64,000 nt of DNA from RDXT01 sp033762375 (GCA_033762375.1 JANRLQ010000096.1:62001-126000); one strand, 5' to 3'; shown: positions 44,095 through 53,110, counted from the first letter of the stretch. The notes: generated by a model not told the origin, from the sequence alone. Numbers and translations are program-made.

Positions 44095-46323
44095 TTAGAG
44101 CCGCCGGAGGTTGTATTCATTCCGCTTGAAAAAATCAGCCTCCCCTTCAAAACGCACCTCCTTGGTGAGGATCATATAGGTATCGTCCCAGGTCATCGTT
44201 TGCCGGAATGTACAGCGGCGGCGCTGGTTGCCATCCCGTCCCGGCCGGGTGATGACCAGCTGGTAAGCGTGGCGGGCCGTGTCTTCCGTATATGAAACAA
44301 TATCCCAGGGGCCGCTGCTGGAGAATTTTCCATTTTGTACCCGGTACACATAGTGCTGCCGGATCAGGCCCCCCCACTCATAAAACGTAGCCCGCAGGTG
44401 AAACTTAGTGCCATCGGCCACCCAGGATGCCGTCAGGGGCAGGGTTTCCCATGTACCTGCCGTGTAGTCCAGGTACCCCAGGGTGCCTGTGTACAGCCCG
44501 CCCGCCCGGGCCAGGGTTTCGGCACGCAGGGCCGTAGGGGCCGGCGTGGTGCGCACCAGTTGCCAGACCGCCTCAAGTGCCTGATCTTCGCCCCGCGCCA
44601 CGCGGGCTGGGTCCGGGGTGATGTATATATCCGGTGTAATGCCTGCATCTGGGCGCGTCCCGTCTGGAAGGTAACTGATCAGGGGGATATCCATCTCAAC
44701 CCCCGACTGCGGGAGCCGCAGGAAAAACATCATCCCGCCGTTGGTGCCGCGCTGGTTGCCCCCGGTAGGCTCACCGACGATCGTGGCCAGGCCCAGTTCC
44801 TGGCAGATACGTGCCGTATAAAACGTAGCCGAACTGTTGACCGCGTCGGTAAGCAGGTAGGTGCGGCCCGTCCAGGGGCGGGGACCCGGTTTGAGGCTGA
44901 GGCCTTCATCGGGGTCCGTCTTCCGCCGGTACATCCCCTGCCCATCAGGCACCACCATGCCCCGCAGGTCATAAAAAGCAGGCTCCCAGGTAGATACATA
45001 CGGACGCAGGCTGGCGGGCACGACCTCATACCGGATCCGGCTCTTGGCGGCACTGGTAGTGACCGGTTGCCGGACGAGGTATCGCGCCAGGGCCATGTTC
45101 ACAGCGTCGTCTCCACCCTCATTGCCCCGGATATCTATGGCCAGGTGCCGGATACCAGCCGCCGTCAGGCTGTCGAAGGCATGGGCGATGTATTTTTCCC
45201 AGTCAAAATCCAGGTCCCAGGTCGTGTAGGTGCCCAGGCGGAGGTACCCGAGTTGGCTGTCGAGGATGCGGAAGGCCCATTCGTTTTCATTGCCCGTGAT
45301 GCCTTGCTGACGGAGGGCCTGGGCACGTGCTGTGCGGGTGAGGGCAGGTACCCGTACGCGGGAGGGTGCCGCAGCGCCCGGAGCCTGGATGTCCAGGTCG
45401 TAAGTACCGTTTTGGGGCGGAAAAACCTGCGGAAAATAAGCATCAAATGGCGCATATCGCTCAAAACCATTCACTTCCAGCCCGCTCAGGCGCTGGGCGT
45501 CATTGCTCCCGTCTCCTTTGCTGTAGCGCATGAGGCTGTCGAGGATGACGGTTACGGATTGGCCCCCGATCATGAGGACTTCCGTGCCAGGCTGAAGGCT
45601 GCCACTCCCGGCATCGTGCCGCACAAACATCCGTTTGCCGATGAGGTCAAAGGTAAACGGAAGTTTGTCCGGCTGCCCAAACAATACCTGGTGCATCAGC
45701 GGGGATTGGTTGTAGAGGTTGCAGTGGGTATGCCCACACTGAAACCGCGCTGCCATCCATGCAAACGCCATGTACCGCTCGCCAGGGGTGAGGTCTCGGG
45801 ACAGGAGTTTTTTGCCGGACTCAATATGTTGAGTGACCTGATCCGGGGTCTGGTAGCGGTAAAGTCCCGGGTGCAGGGTCAACACGGCTTCCCGGAGCAG
45901 GTCCAGGTCCGCGAGCAAGGCTGCTGAGGGCGTGCGGAGCCCTTTGATCTCTTCCTCTGACAGGGGATCCGCCAGGTTCCAGCGATCTATGCCCGTGTTG
46001 GCGGGTGTCTGGCCGAGGACCAGGATCCGGTTGAGGTCAGCATCGAGTTCCCAGACGGGCTGGGTACCGTATACATATTTATACGCCAGGACAGGTTGTG
46101 CAGCGCGGTCGAGGGAGGCCGTGCCAGTATAAATGCCGTCTCCGTCAGGGTCGGTGAGGGGATACGTAGTCTCCCAGGAGAGCGGGGCAATGTCTCCCCG
46201 TACACCGGCGGGGGTGCCGGGGGGCAGGTTCAGGGCGCGGAGATCTGCTTGAAAGGTGACAGGCTGGGCGCTAAGCGAAACCAGGGCGCAGGTGATGAGA
46301 CAGCAGGCAATAATCCGGTACAT
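44095..46323 (-). CDS. S41-family peptidase
   Basis: The 742-residue product has a signal peptide (IIACCLITCALVSLSAQ) and a C-terminal processing peptidase-like S41 fold: HLAIDIRGNEGGDD, YLLTDAVNSSATFYTAR with the likely nucleophile S497 or S498, and GEPTGGNQRGTNGG. An N-terminal carbohydrate-binding-like stretch (GVRGDIAPLSWETTYPL) and a C-terminal beta domain (WDIVSYTEDTARHAYQL) surround it. It is probably periplasmic or exported. A cluster of 21-bp-spaced motifs lies just upstream, and a divergent-looking AraC-type gene next to it (same strand, upstream) suggests control. Confidence 0.88.
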   Translation of the reverse strand: MYRIIACCLITCALVSLSAQPVTFQADLRALNLPPGTPAGVRGDIAPLSWETTYPLTDPDGDGIYTGTASLDRAAQPVLAYKYVYGTQPVWELDADLNRILVLGQTPANTGIDRWNLADPLSEEEIKGLRTPSAALLADLDLLREAVLTLHPGLYRYQTPDQVTQHIESGKKLLSRDLTPGERYMAFAWMAARFQCGHTHCNLYNQSPLMHQVLFGQPDKLPFTFDLIGKRMFVRHDAGSGSLQPGTEVLMIGGQSVTVILDSLMRYSKGDGSNDAQRLSGLEVNGFERYAPFDAYFPQVFPPQNGTYDLDIQAPGAAAPSRVRVPALTRTARAQALRQQGITGNENEWAFRILDSQLGYLRLGTYTTWDLDFDWEKYIAHAFDSLTAAGIRHLAIDIRGNEGGDDAVNMALARYLVRQPVTTSAAKSRIRYEVVPASLRPYVSTWEPAFYDLRGMVVPDGQGMYRRKTDPDEGLSLKPGPRPWTGRTYLLTDAVNSSATFYTARICQELGLATIVGEPTGGNQRGTNGGMMFFLRLPQSGVEMDIPLISYLPDGTRPDAGITPDIYITPDPARVARGEDQALEAVWQLVRTTPAPTALRAETLARAGGLYTGTLGYLDYTAGTWETLPLTASWVADGTKFHLRATFYEWGGLIRQHYVYRVQNGKFSSSGPWDIVSYTEDTARHAYQLVITRPGRDGNQRRRCTFRQTMTWDDTYMILTKEVRFEGEADFFKRNEYNLRRL

Positions 46324-46383
46324 ACACATCGGCATTGGTGTTGAAATGATGAGCCGAAATAAGCACGGCACGATACCGGGATC

Positions 46384-46447
46384 GCCTCAAATCTCCCGCG
46401 GGATGGCTCAAGTTGTCATTTGAGACCTGTCAGGGGGAATTTGAGAC
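46384..46447. promoter_or_regulatory. Symmetric array of four 9-bp motifs; candidate operator
   Basis: GCCTCAAAT (46384-46392), GGCTCAAGT (46405-46413), ATTTGAGAC (46418-46426) and ATTTGAGAC (46439-46447) are spaced 12, 4 and 12 bases. The first two are near reverse complements of the last two, so the array has twofold symmetry with 21-bp steps, fitting two helical turns. It lies between the end of the AraC-type gene and the S41 peptidase start, and AraC proteins commonly use such direct repeats. Confidence 0.55.
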
Positions 46448-46456
46448 GTGGCGCAG

Positions 46457-47641
46457 TCAGGTTTGAGCATCACGATACGCACCCGGGGCGACGCCGGTAA
46501 ACTGCCGGAACACCCGGTTGAAGGTTGCCTTGCTGTTAAAGCCGCAGTCGAGTGCCACTCCCAGCAGGGAGAGGTGCTGGCGACGGGGGTCCGTCAGGGC
46601 TTGTTTGACGGCTTCGATCCGGTATTGGTTCACAAAATCATTAAAATGCTGACCGGTTTCATTGATGGCACGGGAGAGCTCGGCCTGCGGGAGATGCAGC
46701 TGGGCGGCAAGCTGCGCCAGGGTAAGTCCCGGGATCAGGTAAGGCCGCTCGGTCTCCATATAGGTCCGGATCTGCCCGATCAGCGGAGACGGGGCCGGGC
46801 CGGATACGGCCGGTGGGGGCTCCGGAGGCGGAGCCGCTACCTCAAACCGCAGGACTTCCAGTCCCCGGATATGGGCCTGATACCCTGCGATACTCACATA
46901 ATAAATGATCAGGCCCCACGCAAAATACGAATACCACTGTTCAATATAGGTAAGCCCCTTCACCGATACCAGGTTGGCAATGGTAAATCCCGTAGAGATC
47001 ACCTGCGTCAGGAGAAAAGCGATCAGAAAATTGCGGAGCCAGCTCAGCATCAGGCTTCCGGTATCTGAAAACTGGGCACTTACGTAGGCCCGGTATTGCC
47101 GGTATTGCCACAAGATCCATCCAAAATACCCAAAAACCGAAATCACCCCGCCGATCTGTACCAGGTCTGAGATCATCCAGTAGCCTGTCTCTATGAGTTC
47201 GCCCCGGGAGCCGCCATCGCCGCTGAAAGGCTGGCCCTGGATAAGATGTTCAACCACTACCTCCCGGAGGATGATGATCAGGTCATGGGTTTTGTCAAGG
47301 CCCAGGGGCAAAAAGTGCCAGAGATCACGGCGCCGGAGGCTGAAGTCCCGGTTGGTGAGGCTCTGAAAATACAGATACGCGAGCGGCCCGTAGGCGAGAA
47401 AGTAGTTCCAGGGAAAATAATACATAAACGTGGTATGCCAGTCCTTGGTATCATACCAGTGAGCAAACCCCAGCATCCAGTTGACCGGGCGGAGGGTGAG
47501 CAGCAGCAGGATCAGGGCCAGGAGCCGGTCTGCCAGGCGGTCCTCTGTCCAGCTCCGCCAGCACAATAGCAGGCTGAAGATGATCCCCTGCAAGACCAGG
47601 GGCAGCAGCAGCGAGCTATATACATTAAACACGAATAACAT
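46457..47641 (-). CDS. AraC-family transcriptional regulator with membrane domain
   Basis: The 394-residue protein has an N-terminal region of six to seven hydrophobic segments (for example LLLPLVLQGIIFSLLLCW, FLIAFLLTQVISTGFTIANL) and a C-terminal AraC DNA-binding domain with two helix-turn-helix units (AQLHLPQAELSRAINE and VALDCGFNSKATFNRVFRQF). This layout is known in Bacteroidota, where the membrane part may sense a ligand. The ATG at 47641 is preferred, though an ATG at 47713 cannot be excluded. It lies upstream of the S41 peptidase on the same strand. Confidence 0.88.
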   Translation of the reverse strand: MLFVFNVYSSLLLPLVLQGIIFSLLLCWRSWTEDRLADRLLALILLLLTLRPVNWMLGFAHWYDTKDWHTTFMYYFPWNYFLAYGPLAYLYFQSLTNRDFSLRRRDLWHFLPLGLDKTHDLIIILREVVVEHLIQGQPFSGDGGSRGELIETGYWMISDLVQIGGVISVFGYFGWILWQYRQYRAYVSAQFSDTGSLMLSWLRNFLIAFLLTQVISTGFTIANLVSVKGLTYIEQWYSYFAWGLIIYYVSIAGYQAHIRGLEVLRFEVAAPPPEPPPAVSGPAPSPLIGQIRTYMETERPYLIPGLTLAQLAAQLHLPQAELSRAINETGQHFNDFVNQYRIEAVKQALTDPRRQHLSLLGVALDCGFNSKATFNRVFRQFTGVAPGAYRDAQT

Positions 47642-47778
47642 ATCTCCGAATATCGCCGGAATATACAATAAATTGCAGCTGTCAGTAGCGGCATCCGGGA
47701 CAGCGCCGGGCATTTTTTTGGGCCCGGATCAAACAGCCTCCCTCACAGACAGTTATCAGGCATAATAATCTTAACGGT

Positions 47779-48222
47779 ATGTATATTCTGCTTCAATCCC
47801 TGACCGTACTCGGCACCGTACTCCTGATGGAGGGATGGGCCTGGTGGTCACACAAGTACCTGCTCCACGGCCCGTTGTGGTTTTTGCACCGCACCCATCA
47901 TGAGCCACAGCCTACCTGGTGGGAGTGGAATGACCTCGTGGCCGTTTTGTATGGAGGACTCTCGTTTGGATTGGCCTGGTACGGGGCGCAGCACCAGTCA
48001 CTCCTGCTGGGCGTCGGAATCGGGATCGCGGTGTATGGGGTATTGTATTTTGTTTTTCACGACCTGATCATTCACCGCCGGGTCAAGTTCAGGTACAAAT
48101 TCCGGAGCCGCTACATCAACCGCCTGATCCGGGCACATAAGATGCACCACAAACACCTGCAACGGGAGCAGAGTGAGGCATTTGGGTTTTTGTATGCGCC
48201 TAAAAAGTACGAGGTAAAATAA
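47779..48222 (+). CDS. crtZ: Beta-carotene hydroxylase, CrtZ type
   Basis: CrtZ hydroxylates beta-ionone rings to make zeaxanthin or similar xanthophylls. The 147-residue protein is a small membrane di-iron hydroxylase with the histidine clusters H25-x4-H30 (WSHKYLLH), H37-x2-H40-H41 (HRTHHEP), H94-D95 (FVFHDLIIH) and H120-x2-H123-H124 (HKMHHKH). Other carotenoid genes are not nearby. The gene is followed at once by a short insertion-like element whose flanking repeat begins three bases after the stop codon. Confidence 0.93.
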   Translation: MYILLQSLTVLGTVLLMEGWAWWSHKYLLHGPLWFLHRTHHEPQPTWWEWNDLVAVLYGGLSFGLAWYGAQHQSLLLGVGIGIAVYGVLYFVFHDLIIHRRVKFRYKFRSRYINRLIRAHKMHHKHLQREQSEAFGFLYAPKKYEVK

Positions 48223-48224
48223 CA

Positions 48225-48515
48225 GGGGAGGCACCATACTGCTTACATGTTTGAAAAATGGTGAAAAGCACAAAGCTGTTGCGTGTAGCAAGGCAGCAGT
48301 GGCTGTGTGTTTCCTGCGGAAGGGGTGAGGTATTTCACAGAGGCAGGGAGATACGGAGCTACACGGAGGTTTTGGTAGGAAATATGGCACGGTGCGGCAC
48401 TGTTGCGCTCTATCTCTGTGTGCAGGACAGGAGGCGATGGAGATAAACGGAGGGGGAGCGGGTATTTACTATTTCCGCTCATCTCTAAAAATGTATAGTA
48501 GTGTGGGGAGGCACC
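48225..48515. mobile_element. MITE-like element of about 269 bp with 11-bp flanking direct repeats
   Basis: The non-coding stretch between crtZ and the M15 peptidase is bounded by identical 11-base repeats, GGGGAGGCACC at 48225-48235 and 48505-48515. The inner ends form imperfect inverted repeats: ATACTGCTTACATGTTT at the left against ACACTACTATACATTTTT as the reverse complement of the right, about 14 matches in 17 with one gap. No open frame is convincing inside. This looks like a transposon-derived miniature element with a target-site duplication. The alternative is chance, since the ends are not perfect. Confidence 0.45.
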
Positions 48516-48571
48516 CGGCCGCAGGATCGGTACTTTTTTATATCTTAGCCTGGCGATAGCGTATTATCCAT

Positions 48572-49396
48572 ATGAAAAACAGGCTGCTGATCTGGTACAT
48601 AAGCGTGGGTGTGTGGTGCGCCTGCCAACCTGCCTCACCGCCGGCGGCCTATCATCCGGTGGCGTCTGTGGTCATCCAAGACCTACCAAGTGTTATCGGT
48701 ACTACCGAGGTAACCCCATTTGATACTGTGGACATCCGATACCTGACCGGCCGGTTTGACCCGGCGACAGACCCGCTGTTTGCGCGGATCCCTGATGCCT
48801 ACACAACCGGGAGCGCCCGCGGAGGATACCTGCGGCAGGAGGCCCTGGCAGCGTTTGAGCAGCTGCATGCGGCAGCCCTCCGCGACGGGGTCAGGCTCAC
48901 CATCCTCTCTGCCACCCGCAACTTTGACTACCAGCGGCGTATCTGGGAGGACAAGTGGAACGGAACCCGCCTGGTCGAAGGCCAAAACCTGGCCCGTGCC
49001 CTGCCGGATCCGGTAACCCGTGCCCGCAAAATCCTGCGCTACAGCGCCATGCCCGCTACTTCCCGCCACCACTGGGGAACAGACTTTGACCTTAATGCCC
49101 TGGAAAACAGCTACTTTACGACCGGCGAAGGCCTGAAAGTATATACCTGGCTCCGGACGCATGCTGCCACCTTCGGGTTTGGGCAGCCCTACACCGCCAA
49201 AGGCCCCGCACGGCCCGAGGGGTATGAGGAGGAAAAATGGCATTGGTCGTACCTGCCCCTGGCCAAGTCGTACCTGGCTACCTATACCAGCCAGGTGACC
49301 TATGCCGATATTACGGGATTTGCGGGGGATGAAGCAGCACCCGGGCTGGACGTGATCCAGGCGTATGTACAGGGGATAGATCCCACTTGCCGCTGA
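48572..49396 (+). CDS. M15-family D-Ala-D-Ala carboxypeptidase, lipoprotein
   Basis: The 274-residue product has a lipoprotein-like N-terminus (RLLIWYISVGVWCAC). The peptidase M15/VanY marks are SRHHWGTDFD (S164-x-H166-x2-G169-x3-D173) and WHW at 223-225, giving the zinc ligands His, Asp and His. It should trim the stem peptide of peptidoglycan in the periplasm. The conserved TRNFDYQRRIWEDKWNG precedes the metal site. The gene stands alone after the insertion-like element. Confidence 0.93.
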   Translation: MKNRLLIWYISVGVWCACQPASPPAAYHPVASVVIQDLPSVIGTTEVTPFDTVDIRYLTGRFDPATDPLFARIPDAYTTGSARGGYLRQEALAAFEQLHAAALRDGVRLTILSATRNFDYQRRIWEDKWNGTRLVEGQNLARALPDPVTRARKILRYSAMPATSRHHWGTDFDLNALENSYFTTGEGLKVYTWLRTHAATFGFGQPYTAKGPARPEGYEEEKWHWSYLPLAKSYLATYTSQVTYADITGFAGDEAAPGLDVIQAYVQGIDPTCR

Positions 49397-49428
49397 GGCA
49401 GGATTTCCGCCCCAATACCCTTACAGTA

Positions 49429-49460
49429 TTTGGCTGAGGGGTATTTATTTCGTAGGTTTG
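49429..49460 (+). promoter_or_regulatory. Promoter of the RDD-family gene
   Basis: TTTG at 49429-49432, a 20-base spacer and TAGGTTTG at 49453-49460 match the Bacteroidota consensus except for one extra spacer base. The ATG at 49488 lies 27 bases downstream. Confidence 0.55.
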
Positions 49461-49487
49461 AAGCACATTTGTACCCAGTACCTGAGC

Positions 49488-50138
49488 ATGGACGCGTCTG
49501 AACAGCCTATATTGCCTGACACGGTATTTCTGCCTGCCTCTGACTCCCAGCGGATGGGGGCCTTTGTGGTGGATCTGATCGTCACCCTCATGCTGGCGGT
49601 ATTGTTGCCGCTGGTAGGGCGTATTGTGGCTGCCATATACCTGATCGAGCGTGACGCCCTGCCTTTCCTGCACGGACAGAGTGTCGGCAAGCGGGTTTTT
49701 CACCTTCAGGCCGTTCACCTGGATGGTGCCCCGCTCACCCACGAGTACCTCAATGCCCTCCGGCGCAATGGTACCCTGATCCTGCCCCCTGTGTCCTGGA
49801 TCGTGGAGATTGTGGCCATCCTGATCAGCCCCGCCCAAAAACGTCTCGGAGACCGGCTCGCCCATACACGGGTGATCGAGGCCGATCCTGTTCCGATTTA
49901 TATCCCGCTGCCGATCCGGATGAATGAGCGCCTCGCCAAAACCCGGATTTATCCCTGGCTGATCTCTGCCCTGGGCCATATCGGGGTGTATTTTATCGAG
50001 CCATACCGCCCCAATACCTACCTGGAAGAAAAAACCGCCGAGGTCACAGAAGTCACCCCCGCCGCCGAAAATCTTCCTGCTGATCCAGCCCCCGCCGTTG
50101 CCCCGGAGCAGCCCGCACCTGCTGAACCCCAGGGGTAA
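49488..50138 (+). CDS. RDD-family membrane protein
   Basis: The 216-residue protein fits the RDD family by R-x-GAFVVDLIVTLMLAVLLP near the start and LPFLHGQSVGKRVFHLQAVH, followed by SPAQKRLGDRLAHT. It has two or three membrane helices and an Ala/Pro/Glu-rich C-terminal tail (AENLPADPAPAVAPEQPAP). The role of RDD proteins is mostly unknown; some act in ion antiport. The ATG at 49488 is preferred to a TTG at 49458. Confidence 0.88.
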   Translation: MDASEQPILPDTVFLPASDSQRMGAFVVDLIVTLMLAVLLPLVGRIVAAIYLIERDALPFLHGQSVGKRVFHLQAVHLDGAPLTHEYLNALRRNGTLILPPVSWIVEIVAILISPAQKRLGDRLAHTRVIEADPVPIYIPLPIRMNERLAKTRIYPWLISALGHIGVYFIEPYRPNTYLEEKTAEVTEVTPAAENLPADPAPAVAPEQPAPAEPQG

Positions 50139-50368
50139 TGCCGGCATACAAGCCGTCCTCCGATATCCCAGGATCTGGGAATTCTCAAAAAAGATAGGGT
50201 ATATCTGACATCCACAGGTTATTTGTTGCGTCTTTCCTGAAGTACAGCGGTTGTATCCGCGGTGTAGTCCGTCACGTATTGGCAAAAGACAAATTTTTTG
50301 TTTACTTCGAAGAGTATCTCCTTTGTTTACCTCTCCTGATAGTTATTTCACGATCAACCCATTACCCT

Positions 50369-51304
50369 ATGTCTTTTTCTCCTGCTGGTATTATCCCTGA
50401 GCGCCTGGAGCGGGTCCTGGAAGAAGGATACCCTGTCCGTATGGGCCATTATCTCTCCCGCGCCTGGCAACTGTTTCGCGCTGAAATGGGCAGTATGCTC
50501 GGGTATTCTGCGCTGATGCTTCTGATGTTGCTGGTGATCCTCGGTATGTACGCAGGTACTGTAGGCCTGATTTTGGGGTCAACTATTACCAACCCCATTT
50601 TTTCGGGGTTGATGGGGCTTCCGCTCTCGTTTCTGACCGTGCCCGTAGTAGTGGGATATTGGTTTGTCATGCAGCGTACTGCGTACGACCAGCCGAGTTC
50701 TTTTGGTAATTTTTTTGATGGGTTCCAGCGGATCATTCCGATCGGCATCACCCAGATATTGGTCACCCTGTTTACCTATATCCCGCTTTTCATCGGGTTT
50801 GGGTTGTTATTTTCCCGCCTGAAGGTGGACATGGCATCGCTCAATCCGATCGAAGACCCGATAGGGTATCAGCAGGCGATGCTTTCGATCATCACCGGTT
50901 GGGAGTTATGGCTGGGGATAATCCCGGCGGCCTTTGTGGCCTGTCTCTACCTGCTGGCCCAGCCCCTGGTCTGCCTGGACAACCTGAGCCCCTGGGAAGC
51001 GATGGAAACCAGCCGCAAACTGGTCAGTATCAGGATTTTGCCTCTCGTAGGTGTATTGGTGCTGACCTATCTCCTGTTTATTGTCGGGATGATTGTTTTT
51101 CTGATTCCATCGTTCCTGCTCATCGCAGTATCACCCGCACTGGGTGTGGTGGTGTATATCCTGGAGCTGATCCTGATCGTCCTGGCCATCATACCCCTGG
51201 GGATGGGATTTGTTTATGCGATCTATGAGGACATTACGGCCCCCCTGCGGACAGATGTATTCCAGCAGGATCTGGACGAAATCGGAGCACCGGATACGGA
51301 GTAA
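50369..51304 (+). CDS. Multi-pass membrane protein, unknown
   Basis: The 311-residue product has about six hydrophobic segments (for example LMLLMLLVILGMYAGTVGLI, LTVPVVVGYWFVM, LVGVLVLTYLLFIVGMIVFL, VVYILELILIVLAIIPLGMG) and a charged N-terminus. It resembles uncharacterised Bacteroidota membrane proteins with a glycerophosphodiester-phosphodiesterase-like membrane domain, but I cannot be sure. The ATG at 50369 gives a plausible start after an AT-rich leader of about 230 bases. It is convergent with the metal-receptor gene, five bases apart. Confidence 0.7.
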   Translation: MSFSPAGIIPERLERVLEEGYPVRMGHYLSRAWQLFRAEMGSMLGYSALMLLMLLVILGMYAGTVGLILGSTITNPIFSGLMGLPLSFLTVPVVVGYWFVMQRTAYDQPSSFGNFFDGFQRIIPIGITQILVTLFTYIPLFIGFGLLFSRLKVDMASLNPIEDPIGYQQAMLSIITGWELWLGIIPAAFVACLYLLAQPLVCLDNLSPWEAMETSRKLVSIRILPLVGVLVLTYLLFIVGMIVFLIPSFLLIAVSPALGVVVYILELILIVLAIIPLGMGFVYAIYEDITAPLRTDVFQQDLDEIGAPDTE

Positions 51305-51309
51305 CCCCC

Positions 51310-52125
51310 CTATAGTTCCCCCTCATCATCCATAAGAGGGGCTGTCTTGCCGGAGGCCAGGGCTGTCAGACAGGCAGCGGCCTCCAGCATCCGTACGCCG
51401 TACCAGGAAAACACCTCACCGTCCACCAGCCGGATATCAGCATCCGGCAACCAGGCCTGCACTTCTTCCATATGGGCAGCCCCAAAAGGGAAGGGTTCTG
51501 ACGAAAGTAATACCAGCTCCGGCGCCAGTGCCCGGAGTTGGTCTGGTGTCACGACCGGGTACCGCCCCGGCAGGGTCTCCAGTACGTTCGTGTACCCGCT
51601 GCGCCTGAGCACATCGCCGATATAGGTATCCTGTCCGGCTCCCATCCAGGGTTCGCGCCAGATCAGATAGGCCGTCCTGGGGGCAGGATGGCGGGGTATC
51701 AGCGCGGTCCAGGTTTCCCGTATCCGGGCTGCAAGTGATGCTGCCTCCGGCAGGGCCGTCAGGCGACCCAGAACTGCTATCATCCCGATGGCTCCGTCCA
51801 CGCTGCGCACATCAAACACCACCACCGGATAAGCCGCCGACAACCGGGAGACCATCTCCGGGGTGTTTTCTTCTTTTTCACAGATGATCAGGTCAGGGTG
51901 GAGGGCTTCGATCCGGTCGAAGTGAATCTCCTTGGTCCCGCCTACCCGCGTGATAGACCGGACCTCCGGTGCCGGATGGATACAAAACCGGGTCCGGCCC
52001 ACCACCGGAGCACCCAGGGCCACCAGGGTCTCCGTGATCGAAGGACAGAGCGATATAATCCGCTGCGGACGGGCCGGAACAACACAAACCCGCCCAAGGT
52101 CATCTGTAAATGCCAGGGTATCCAT
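51310..52125 (-). CDS. Helical-backbone metal receptor / BtuF-like substrate-binding protein, cytoplasmic form
   Basis: The 271-residue protein has the two-lobed fold of BtuF-type cobalamin or metal-chelate receptors: PQRIISLCPSITETLVALGA, VVGRTRFC, VGGTKEIHFDRIEALHPDLI, and a second lobe with WREPWMGAGQDTYIGDVLRR and ELVLLSSEPFPFG. It has no signal peptide, which differs from the ABC-linked binding proteins. Stand-alone forms of this kind may act in cofactor or metal handling in the cytoplasm. The ATG at 52125 is taken over a TTG at 52134. Confidence 0.85.
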   Translation of the reverse strand: MDTLAFTDDLGRVCVVPARPQRIISLCPSITETLVALGAPVVGRTRFCIHPAPEVRSITRVGGTKEIHFDRIEALHPDLIICEKEENTPEMVSRLSAAYPVVVFDVRSVDGAIGMIAVLGRLTALPEAASLAARIRETWTALIPRHPAPRTAYLIWREPWMGAGQDTYIGDVLRRSGYTNVLETLPGRYPVVTPDQLRALAPELVLLSSEPFPFGAAHMEEVQAWLPDADIRLVDGEVFSWYGVRMLEAAACLTALASGKTAPLMDDEGEL

Positions 52126-52302
52126 ATCCCGCAAGATACTTCAGGGTAAAGGTATCTGCAATCGTGGTCATATATAAACCGTATCCCGGAGGGGTCTTAA
52201 TCAGGGCAACCCATAACCGTATGATTGGGACCAAATGGAAATGCATTTGCCCAGGCGGACACGCAGGCGAAATTGTATTATTCAATTAGAATGAGTATTT
52301 AG

Positions 52303-52314
52303 CCATTCGAATGG
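52303..52314. promoter_or_regulatory. 12-bp palindrome upstream of cas6
   Basis: CCATTCGAATGG is a perfect palindrome 80 bases before the cas6 ATG. It could be an operator in the control region of the CRISPR locus. Confidence 0.35.
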
Positions 52315-52364
52315 TATTACCCCCCCTTTTGTGTATCATGAGGGTGAAAAAAAAGGTTTTAATA

Positions 52365-52379
52365 AATTGACAATCAATT
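52365..52379. promoter_or_regulatory. Inverted repeat just upstream of the cas6 start
   Basis: AATTGA-caa-TCAATT spans 52365-52379, ending 14 bases before the cas6 ATG. It lies in an AT-rich leader and may be part of a promoter or operator. Confidence 0.3.
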
Positions 52380-52393
52380 AGTTGAAAATAAAA

Positions 52394-53110
52394 ATGTCTG
52401 TTTCTCATAAACTGAAAATCCTGAGAGTCGTATTTGGTGGTGAGCTGGCAGAGTGGGAAATACCTGCCTTCCGGGGCGGCGTAGCCCAAAAAGTAGGGCT
52501 GGAGCATGTCCTCTTTCACAACCACGAAGGCGGACAATTCCGGTACCGGTATCCCCTGATCCAATACAAAACCGCCCGCCGCCATCCGGTCCTGCTTTGT
52601 CTGGGCGAAGGGGTAGAGGAGGCCCATAAGTTCTTTCAGCAGCGGGACTGGAGCCTGTCCATCAGCGGACGCACCCTGGAGATGAAAATCGAAAACATGG
52701 AGCTGTTTGAGCATACTTTTGCCCTGACAGAACACATGATGCCCTACCTGCTCAACCGCTGGGTGGCCCTCAATCAGAAAAATCACCATGAGTTTGAGTT
52801 GCTCCGCACCGATGAGGAGCGGTATGACTTTCTGGAGCGCAAACTCACCGGCAATATCCTCTCCCTCGCCAAAGGCATCGGCTGGCGTATCGAGGGAACC
52901 GTTCAGTCCCGGATCACTGCATTATCCGTCACCCGGTCCCGTCCCTTCAAAGGGATGCAATTCTACAATTTCCGGGCAAATATTTTGTGTAATATCGCCC
53001 TGCCGGCGTATATTGGTCTGGGTGCTAAGGTAAGCCAGGGATACGGCACCCTGTACCCGGCTGATGCCCGGTTCACCGCTGACCTGCCTGATGCCCGATC
53101 CTATGAATGA
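52394..53110 (+). CDS. cas6: CRISPR-associated endoribonuclease Cas6
   Basis: Cas6 cuts the CRISPR transcript in each repeat to make crRNA for the type III-B complex. The 238-residue product fits the Bacteroidota Cas6 group, with IPAFRGGVAQKVGLEHVLFH and YRYPLIQYKTARRHPVLLC in the first RAMP fold, RSRPFKGMQFYNFRANI in the second, and the glycine-rich loop PAYIGLGAKVSQGYGTLYP near the end. The ATG at 52394 is preferred to a TTG at 52382. It overlaps the next gene by eight bases. It stands apart from the cmr operon, separated by three genes, and no repeat array is in sight. Confidence 0.88.
   Translation: MSVSHKLKILRVVFGGELAEWEIPAFRGGVAQKVGLEHVLFHNHEGGQFRYRYPLIQYKTARRHPVLLCLGEGVEEAHKFFQQRDWSLSISGRTLEMKIENMELFEHTFALTEHMMPYLLNRWVALNQKNHHEFELLRTDEERYDFLERKLTGNILSLAKGIGWRIEGTVQSRITALSVTRSRPFKGMQFYNFRANILCNIALPAYIGLGAKVSQGYGTLYPADARFTADLPDARSYE

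Noticed and set aside
44335..45927. A 530-codon open frame on the plus strand, opposite the S41 peptidase gene
   Set aside because: It has no recognisable protein pattern and lies fully antisense to a conserved peptidase with signal peptide and catalytic motifs; GC-rich coding DNA often leaves the opposite strand open.
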